Positions 1 through 5,217 of a stretch of DNA of 6,562 nt are shown here, one piece after another; positions within the stretch are counted from its first letter, which is position 1, and the number at the start of each line of letters is the position of its first letter. The stretch is taken from the NCBI GenBank assembly GCA_029776735.1, contig JAKOUL010000060.1, positions 1 to 6,562 of the forward strand. Direction: 5' to 3'. Made by a program: the position numbers and the translations under genes. The notes under the pieces are model-generated. The model worked only from the letters and a program-made list of their open reading frames with translations, made no database searches and was not told where the DNA came from. This stretch comes from Dictyoglomota bacterium (GTDB lineage: Bacteria > Dictyoglomota > Dictyoglomia > Dictyoglomales > Dictyoglomaceae).

Positions 1-1938
1 GAAGAAGATATAGATAGAGCTGTAGGTAATACTTTGAGAGTAAGATTTAGGCTTGGAGAATTTGACCCTGAAGAGGTTAATAAAAGATTTTATGTACCAC
101 CAATTAAGATATGTGATAAAGAACATTCTCATCTTGCATATGTTGCAGCTTTAAAATCTACCGTACTTTTGAAAAACGAGGGAAAATTTCTCCCATTAAA
201 GAAGGATCATATCAAAAAAATAGCAGTGATAGGTCCTGTCGCTGATAAAAATTATAATGATTGGTATAGTGGAACATATCCTTATAAAGTTTCTGTCTTA
301 CAAGGACTTGTAAATAGATTATATGATAAAGAGATTTATTATGATGATTCTTTAGATAAGGTGGCTATAAAATCTGTTAAGAATGGTAAATATTTACGAG
401 TTGTGGAATCAGGGATAAGCCCTGTATGGGCAATGAGTGATAAAGTAGGAGTAAATGAAACCTTTAAATTAATAGACTGGGGATGGGGAAATAAAAGCTT
501 ACAATCCTTAGCTAATAAAAAATATCTTACTACTGACGACAATACTTCTGCTATCTTTTCTGCTTCTGAAGAAGTATTTGGCTGGTTTGTGAAGGAACTT
601 TTTCATATAGATTCCATGGGAGATGGTACCTGTTTTATGAGGACATGGAATGAAAAATATGTTTATTTGGATGAGAAAGAGGGGAATGTAATTAAATTTA
701 AAGATGAATTTAAAGATCTTTTAGAAGAGAAATTCATCATGGAAAAATTAGAGGATGGTGTTGAGAGAGCATGTAAGACTGCAAAAGATTGTGATGTGGT
801 AATAGTTTGTGTAGGTAATAATCCCGTGGTAAATGGGAAAGAAGATGTAGATAGAGCTGATATTTCTCTCCCTGATTATCAAGAAAAGTTAATAAGGGAA
901 CTATATAAAGTTAATCTTAATTTAGTCCTTCTTGTCATAAGTAGCTATCCTTATGCTATAAACTGGGCAAAAGATCATATTCCTGCAATTTTATGGTCTT
1001 CTCATGGTGGACAGGAGATGGGAAATGCTATAGCAGATATCTTAATTGGGGAATACTCTCCTGCAGGAAGGCTAAATATGACATGGTATAAATCAGCTTC
1101 TGATATTCCTCCTATAACCGATTACGATGTAATAAGGGGAAAAAGAACATATATGTATTTTGATAAAGAGCCATTATTTTCTTTTGGACATGGGCTTTCT
1201 TATACAGAATTTCAATATAAAAATCTCTCTTTGAATTCAAAGGAATTTAAGATTGAAGATGAAATAAAAGTAAGATTTGAAGTTGAAAACATAGGAGATA
1301 TGGATTCTGATGAGACAGTACAAGTTTATGTGAGAGCCTTAGAATCTAAGGTGAATAGACCAAAACTTCAACTGAAGGGATTTAAGAGGATATTAATACC
1401 TAAGGGGGAGAGCATTGAAGTAGAGATATCCATACCTGTCTCAGAACTTTTTATTTGGGATATAAGAAAAGAAAGATACATAATAGAGAAAGGGCGTTAT
1501 GAGGTATTAGTAGGGGCATCTTCTAAGGATATAAGATTAAGAGAGGAGATATATGTAGATGGGGAAGAGATTGAAGATAGGAATCCGTTTTCTTGGATAA
1601 AGGCTATTAATTTTGATGATCACAAAAATATTGTGCTAAAAACAAAAAGAGATTTTAAAGAGACCTATGTAGATTTTGTAAGTGATGACTCTTGGATTTT
1701 ATTTAAAGATTTAGAATTTAAAACACCTTCAAACAAAATTGAGGTTGAAATTTCTTCAACAAAACCGGGCAAGATTATTCTATATTTTGACAATATAAAG
1801 AGAGAAATCCCCTTGGATATATTAGATACTCAAAATGAGTGGGAAAGTTTTCAATTTGAGTTGCCAGAGATTTCAGGCTTACAAAATATGTGTATAAAGG
1901 CAAAAGGAGTATCTATAAGCCGTTTTAAATTTATATAG
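1..1938 (+). CDS. GH3 beta-glucosidase/beta-xylosidase-type hydrolase with beta-trefoil insert and CBM6-like tail (5' end outside window)
   Basis: The gene enters already open; residues here are counted from base 1 (645 codons plus TAG). A TTG at base 34 is not the start, because codons 1-30 already read as the conserved end of a GH3 barrel (EEDIDRAV, then FRLGEFDP). GH3 enzymes hydrolyse beta-linked glucose or xylose with retention. The barrel and its nucleophile Asp are therefore missing from view. Visible parts are the alpha/beta sandwich (about 45-115 and 250-400), with GNNPVVNGKEDVDR, in which E281 is the probable acid/base, then SSYPYAINW, HGGQEMG, PAGRL and FGHGLSY. Residues about 120-250 are an insert with three similar motifs, N128GKYL, N172KKYL and N217EKYV, suggesting a beta-trefoil. 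A fibronectin-III-like domain follows (about 420-515). Residues about 530-645 resemble a CBM6-type carbohydrate-binding module (SWILFKDLEF, GKIILYFD). Loosely, the E-x-x-DR form recalls actinobacterial beta-xylosidases, but the substrate cannot be fixed from sequence. It is first in a tight pair with the alpha-xylosidase. Confidence 0.9.
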   Translation, partial: EEDIDRAVGNTLRVRFRLGEFDPEEVNKRFYVPPIKICDKEHSHLAYVAALKSTVLLKNEGKFLPLKKDHIKKIAVIGPVADKNYNDWYSGTYPYKVSVLQGLVNRLYDKEIYYDDSLDKVAIKSVKNGKYLRVVESGISPVWAMSDKVGVNETFKLIDWGWGNKSLQSLANKKYLTTDDNTSAIFSASEEVFGWFVKELFHIDSMGDGTCFMRTWNEKYVYLDEKEGNVIKFKDEFKDLLEEKFIMEKLEDGVERACKTAKDCDVVIVCVGNNPVVNGKEDVDRADISLPDYQEKLIRELYKVNLNLVLLVISSYPYAINWAKDHIPAILWSSHGGQEMGNAIADILIGEYSPAGRLNMTWYKSASDIPPITDYDVIRGKRTYMYFDKEPLFSFGHGLSYTEFQYKNLSLNSKEFKIEDEIKVRFEVENIGDMDSDETVQVYVRALESKVNRPKLQLKGFKRILIPKGESIEVEISIPVSELFIWDIRKERYIIEKGRYEVLVGASSKDIRLREEIYVDGEEIEDRNPFSWIKAINFDDHKNIVLKTKRDFKETYVDFVSDDSWILFKDLEFKTPSNKIEVEISSTKPGKIILYFDNIKREIPLDILDTQNEWESFQFELPEISGLQNMCIKAKGVSISRFKFI

Positions 1939-1944
1939 GAGGGG
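1937..1944 (+). promoter_or_regulatory. Ribosome binding site of the alpha-xylosidase, overlapping the GH3 stop
   Basis: AGGAGGGG begins inside the TAG stop codon of the GH3 gene (1936-1938) and ends four bases before the ATG at 1949. A ribosome finishing GH3 covers this site, so the two genes are probably translationally coupled and cotranscribed. The strong match also fixes the GH31 start. Confidence 0.85.
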
Positions 1945-1948
1945 ATTT

Positions 1949-4276
1949 ATGAAATTTACTGAGGGACACTGGCGTGTTAAGGAAGGTATAAAAATTCACT
2001 ATCCCTCTATGGTGTGGGATTATGAGCTAAAGGATAACTCTATTATTGTCTATGCTCCTGCTACTTTTGTTAGAAACCGAGGAGAAACTCTATTTGGACC
2101 TCTTTTTGAGATTCATTTTTCTTCGCCCTTTGCAAACGTGATAGAAGTAGCATCTTATCACTTTAAAGGTTTAGTAGATAAAGGACCTCATTTTGAGGTT
2201 TATAGAGATAAAGATTATGTACCGGAGGTAGAAGATAAAGAGGAAACTTTAGTTTTAAAGGCTGGAGATTTAAAGGTAATAATCAATAAAAAAGGTGCAT
2301 TTTCATTTACTTTTTATTGGAAGAATAAAAAATTAACAAGTTCTGGTGTTAAACATATGGCTTATGCTTTAGATGAGAATAAGAATAGCTATATGATAGA
2401 GGCACTGGATCTTGCTGTGGGAGAGCTTGTTTATGGGCTTGGAGAAAGATTTGGTGCATTTGTAAAGAATGGTCAAACAGTGGAAATGTGGAATGCTGAT
2501 GCAGGGACAGTCTCTGATCAAGCCTATAAGAATGTTCCATTTTATATTACCAATAGAAACTATGGTTTGTTTGTAAATCATCCTGAGAAGGTTTCTTTTG
2601 AGATCGCTACAGAAAATGTGGAAAGAGTGCAATTTAGTGTGCCAGGAGAAAATATAAATTATTTCGTTATAGGAGGAGAAAATTTAAAAGGGGTTTTAGG
2701 AAATTATACAAAACTCACAGGGAAGCCTAAGATGCCTCCTGATTGGTCTTTTGGGCTCTGGCTTACCACTTCTTTTATTACTAATTATGATGAGAAAACT
2801 GTAACAAGTTTTATAGAAGGGATGAGGGATAGAAATATCCCCTTACATGTATTTCATTTTGATTGCTTCTGGATGAAGGAATATCATTGGGTGGATTTTG
2901 AATGGGATGATAGAGTGTTTCCAAATCCTCAAGAGATGCTAAAAAGATTAAAGGATAAAGGGCTAAAAATATGTGTATGGATGAATCCATATATAGCTCA
3001 AAGATCAAAGCTTTTTGAAGAAGGAAAAGAAAAGGGTTATCTTTTAAAGAAACCTGATGGTAGCTGTTGGCAGACTGATGATTGGCAACCAGGTATGGGG
3101 ATTGTGGATTTTACAAATCCTGAAGCGAGAAAGTGGTTTTCTGAAAAACTTAAAAAATTGATAAAAATGGGTGTAGATGTTTTTAAAACAGATTTTGGAG
3201 AGAGAATTCCTACAGATGTAGTTTATTATGACGGATCTGATCCTGAAAAGATGCACAATTTTTATACCTATCTTTATAACAAAACAGTATTTGAAACTTT
3301 AGAAAAAGAACTGGGAGAAGGCAATGCTATAGTCTTTGCAAGATCTGCTACAGCAGGAAGTCAAAAGTTCCCTACTCATTGGGGTGGAGATTCTCTTTCC
3401 ACTTATGAGTCTATGTTAGAAACCTTAAGGGGTGGGCTTTCCTTGGGGCTTTGTGGATTTGGATTCTGGAGTCATGATATTGCAGGGTTTGATAGCTCTG
3501 CAACTTCTGATCTTTATAAAAGATGGGTAGCTTTTGGTCTTCTCTCCTCACATAGTAGGCTTCATGGGAATTATGAATATAAAGTGCCATGGCTCTATGA
3601 TGAGGAAGCAGTAGATGTATTAAGATTTTTTGTAAATTTGAAATGTACTTTAATGCCTTATATATATGCAAATGCAGTAGAAGCAGTACAAGGTGGAGTC
3701 CCATTGCTCCGAGCTATGGTTCTTGATTTTCAAGAAGATCCTACCTGTCATTACTTAGATAGGCAGTATATGTTTGGAGATGATCTATTAGTAGCTCCAG
3801 TGTTTTCAGAGGATGGAAAGGCAGAATATTATCTGCCTGATGTGGGTATATGGACTAATTTTATAACAGGGGAAAAGAAACAGGGTGGAAAATGGTATAA
3901 AGAAAAGTTTGATTATTTCTCCCTCCCTCTTATGGCAAGACCAGGAAGCATTATACCTATTGGAAATAATAAAGAGAAACCTGACTATGATTATGCTAAT
4001 GGTGTAACATTATATGTATTTGAACCTAAGGATGGAGTAGAGTCCTTAGGAATAGTATATAATCAGAAAAAAGAAATAGAACTTAAGGTAAGACTTGTCA
4101 AAGAAGGGAATAAAATAAATATTCATATAGACAAGGATTCTGGAAAAATCTTCTCTATACTTCTTTTTAATACTTTTGAAATAAAAAGTATCTTAGGAGG
4201 AAGGGGAGAGAAGAAAGAGAAAGGAATACTAATAACTCCTGATAAAGGGGCAAAAGAGATAGAAGTAACACTTTAA
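1949..4276 (+). CDS. yicI: GH31 alpha-xylosidase (YicI-like)
   Basis: This enzyme releases alpha-linked xylose from the non-reducing end of isoprimeverose and xyloglucan oligosaccharides by a retaining mechanism. At 775 residues it is close to E. coli YicI (about 772) and recognisably similar throughout. The N-terminal beta-sandwich spans about 1-245 (GLGERFGAFV, NGQTVEMWNADAGT), the barrel about 246-590, and two C-terminal beta domains follow. The nucleophile is D415 in FKTDFGERIP (YicI D416) and the acid/base is D481 in HWGGD (YicI D482). Residues tied to xyloside rather than glucoside specificity in YicI are kept: F276 in TTSFITN, C306-F307 in HFDCFW, W344 in VWMNPY and K413. No signal peptide is present (MKFTEGHWRV), so it is probably cytoplasmic and acts on imported oligosaccharides. 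It starts ten bases after the GH3 stop with its own strong ribosome binding site and ends before a hairpin terminator. Family and specificity are near certain; the natural substrate is inferred. Confidence 0.96.
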   Translation: MKFTEGHWRVKEGIKIHYPSMVWDYELKDNSIIVYAPATFVRNRGETLFGPLFEIHFSSPFANVIEVASYHFKGLVDKGPHFEVYRDKDYVPEVEDKEETLVLKAGDLKVIINKKGAFSFTFYWKNKKLTSSGVKHMAYALDENKNSYMIEALDLAVGELVYGLGERFGAFVKNGQTVEMWNADAGTVSDQAYKNVPFYITNRNYGLFVNHPEKVSFEIATENVERVQFSVPGENINYFVIGGENLKGVLGNYTKLTGKPKMPPDWSFGLWLTTSFITNYDEKTVTSFIEGMRDRNIPLHVFHFDCFWMKEYHWVDFEWDDRVFPNPQEMLKRLKDKGLKICVWMNPYIAQRSKLFEEGKEKGYLLKKPDGSCWQTDDWQPGMGIVDFTNPEARKWFSEKLKKLIKMGVDVFKTDFGERIPTDVVYYDGSDPEKMHNFYTYLYNKTVFETLEKELGEGNAIVFARSATAGSQKFPTHWGGDSLSTYESMLETLRGGLSLGLCGFGFWSHDIAGFDSSATSDLYKRWVAFGLLSSHSRLHGNYEYKVPWLYDEEAVDVLRFFVNLKCTLMPYIYANAVEAVQGGVPLLRAMVLDFQEDPTCHYLDRQYMFGDDLLVAPVFSEDGKAEYYLPDVGIWTNFITGEKKQGGKWYKEKFDYFSLPLMARPGSIIPIGNNKEKPDYDYANGVTLYVFEPKDGVESLGIVYNQKKEIELKVRLVKEGNKINIHIDKDSGKIFSILLFNTFEIKSILGGRGEKKEKGILITPDKGAKEIEVTL

Positions 4277-4286
4277 ATATATGAAT

Positions 4287-4316
4287 AGGGCAGGAATGAA
4301 AATTCCTGCCCTTGTT
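4287..4316. terminator. Hairpin terminator between converging GH31 and hepT
   Basis: An 11-base perfect stem (4287-4297 AGGGCAGGAAT pairing with 4302-4312 ATTCCTGCCCT) closes a GAAA loop. On the + strand it is followed by TTGTTAAATT, a short interrupted T run, so it is a plausible Rho-independent terminator for GH3-GH31. Read from the - strand it begins three bases after the hepT stop and is followed by TTCATATATTT, so it may serve both units. The weak T tracts lower certainty about efficiency. Confidence 0.8.
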
Positions 4317-4731
4317 AAATTAAACGAGAGATTTCTTCTATAAATAGAGGACAAAACTCTAAAAACTTCTTGTAATTCTCATAGACTTTTGAAGGATCAA
4401 TTTTAATATATTCATGTGCTAACACATTCCTGAAGCTTCCCATTCCCTTCATTTTTGCATATAGTTCCTTAGAGATTACACCTCTTAATTGAAGCTCTTT
4501 CAATGTTTCTTCATATGTGGAGGGATAATATTTGTATTTTGACGCAAGGATGTGATTAGCGATATCTAAAATAATATTAATTCCTGCTAAAAGTCCTCTT
4601 TCAATAGTCCATCTGACACTTAAATTCTGCTTAAATTCTTCTTCTGGAGTATCTTTATACTTTTCCAGTTCTGAGATAATCTTTGTAAACTCTATAATGT
4701 TTTCTTGTATTAAGCTCTTATCAAAAGTCAT
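4315..4731 (-). CDS. hepT: HepT-like HEPN ribonuclease toxin (DUF86 family)
   Basis: This 138-residue, probably all-helical protein carries the HEPN ribonuclease signature R-x4-H-x-Y as R101 NVLA H106 E Y108 (FRNVLAHEYIKID), preceded by the typical LQLRGVISKEL and KMKGMGSFRN stretch. In characterised HepT-MntA (type VII) pairs, HepT is an RNA-cleaving toxin, and the partner nucleotidyltransferase silences it by attaching AMP to the Tyr of this motif, here Y108. All key residues are intact, so it looks functional. Its ATG overlaps the mntA stop by four bases (ATGA, 4728-4731), and AAGGGA (4742-4737) is a suitable ribosome binding site inside the end of mntA. Length is normal for the family. 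It points toward the GH31 gene and shares the hairpin terminator. Family is confident; toxicity is inferred from the family. Confidence 0.93.
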   Translation of the reverse strand: MTFDKSLIQENIIEFTKIISELEKYKDTPEEEFKQNLSVRWTIERGLLAGINIILDIANHILASKYKYYPSTYEETLKELQLRGVISKELYAKMKGMGSFRNVLAHEYIKIDPSKVYENYKKFLEFCPLFIEEISRLI

Positions 4732-5144
4732 AAAAATCCCTTTTTTATCGTTTCAATCTGTTTCTTCCTTAGCACTTCCAAATCGCAACATTCTCTTAAT
4801 ATTTTCATCTCATAAGAATTTTCTATCTTTGTACTTTTTGAGTATATAAGCTTTCCTGTCCTTAGAATATGAAGAGCAGAGAAAGGAGAAACTGCAGAAA
4901 GGTCAAGAAGATCTATCCTCTCAGTACTTAAATAACTTTTAAGTGATTCTAATAGCTCAAAATAATCTCCCTCAAGAAGAACTGCGATATCTATATCTTC
5001 AGGATTTTCTTTCTCTTCAAAGGATCCGAAGATATATGCAAGAAGAACTCTATTCTTATCAAAAATCTCTTTCAGATTTTTGACCTTTTCTTTTGTATCT
5101 GGAGGGAGTGGTGGAAGACCTTTGTACTTTTCTTTTATCCCCAT
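4728..5144 (-). CDS. mntA: MntA-like minimal nucleotidyltransferase antitoxin
   Basis: This 138-residue protein belongs to the minimal nucleotidyltransferases of the DNA polymerase beta fold. The core is YIFGSF with G40-S41, then D50-I-D52 as the first two metal-binding Asp residues, and ERIDLLDL with D78 as the likely third. The downstream SALHILRTGKLIYS is typical of MNT proteins paired with HEPN partners. In characterised systems MntA transfers AMP from ATP onto the HepT Tyr and blocks its ribonuclease. The spacing is unusual: GS is followed by only eight residues before DxD, where ten is usual, so the loop is two residues short. The ATG at 5144 is preceded almost directly by a -10 element and by no ribosome binding site, so translation may be leaderless. 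A proline-rich N-terminal segment (PPLPP, residues 11-15) precedes the domain. It is first in the operon with hepT. Family is confident; full activity is less sure because of the short loop. Confidence 0.92.
   Translation of the reverse strand: MGIKEKYKGLPPLPPDTKEKVKNLKEIFDKNRVLLAYIFGSFEEKENPEDIDIAVLLEGDYFELLESLKSYLSTERIDLLDLSAVSPFSALHILRTGKLIYSKSTKIENSYEMKILRECCDLEVLRKKQIETIKKGFL
4737..4742 (-). promoter_or_regulatory. hepT ribosome binding site inside mntA
   Basis: Read on the - strand, AAGGGA lies five bases before the hepT ATG (4731) and within the last codons of mntA. With the ATGA overlap this suggests that toxin synthesis depends on translation of the antitoxin first. Confidence 0.65.
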
Positions 5145-5150
5145 ATTTTA

Positions 5151-5159
5151 ATTATATCA
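5151..5159 (-). promoter_or_regulatory. Extended -10 promoter for mntA-hepT
   Basis: On the - strand TGATATAAT (5159 down to 5151) is a perfect extended -10 (TGnTATAAT). No convincing -35 hexamer lies 16-18 bases upstream, which is acceptable for this promoter class. The usual start of transcription, six to seven bases downstream, falls at about 5145-5143, that is, on or beside the mntA ATG at 5144. The mRNA would then lack a leader. Confidence 0.7.
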
Positions 5160-5175
5160 TAAGCATATGGTTGGA

Positions 5176-5184
5176 TGTTATAAT
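5176..5184 (+). promoter_or_regulatory. Extended -10 promoter for the alpha-fucosidase
   Basis: TGTTATAAT is a perfect extended -10 (TGnTATAAT). No good -35 hexamer is visible at 16-18 bases upstream. Transcription would start near 5190-5192, giving a leader of about 26-28 bases before the ATG at 5218, long enough to carry the ribosome binding site. This implies the fucosidase is transcribed independently of GH3-GH31. Confidence 0.7.
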
Positions 5185-5205
5185 TTAAAGGTTAAAACAA
5201 AAAGA

Positions 5206-5214
5206 GAGGGGTGG
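5206..5214 (+). promoter_or_regulatory. Ribosome binding site of the alpha-fucosidase
   Basis: GAGGGGTGG lies a few bases before the ATG at 5218 and is a good purine-rich match to the 16S rRNA tail. It supports this start, since no earlier in-frame start with comparable signal was seen between it and the -10 element. Confidence 0.75.
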
Positions 5215-5217
5215 CTT

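Larger units (their letters stand above)
5151..5184. repeat. Imperfect inverted repeat spanning the divergent promoters
   Basis: ATTATATCA (5151-5159) and TGTTATAAT (5176-5184) are inverted copies matching at 8 of 9 positions, with a 16-base centre that holds the palindrome CATATG (5164-5169), nearly on the symmetry axis. The arms coincide with the two -10 elements, so the symmetry may simply reflect two promoters back to back. A dimeric regulator binding at the centre would be able to control both units. Confidence 0.55.

Noticed and set aside
1..30. Similarity between EEDIDRAV at the left end and KEDVDRAD at residues 280-287 as a possible duplication
   Set aside because: Both are separate conserved GH3 motifs with short chance resemblance; the flanks do not match.
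34..36. TTG as the start of a 634-residue gene
   Set aside because: The frame is open back to base 1 and the 11 codons before TTG encode conserved GH3 residues; the true start is upstream of the window.
2669..2680. Second AGGAGG-like stretch inside GH31
   Set aside because: No ATG, GTG or TTG at proper spacing with an open frame; it encodes part of the conserved YFVIGGENL segment.
3411..3704. 97-codon open frame on the - strand
   Set aside because: It lies wholly inside the GH31 gene, is antisense to conserved YicI-like sequence, and its translation is low-complexity His/Leu-rich without a family motif.
4195..4204. AGGAGG followed by purines near the end of GH31, a possible internal ribosome binding site
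   Set aside because: No start codon follows at a usable distance; the bases encode LGGRGEKK in frame.
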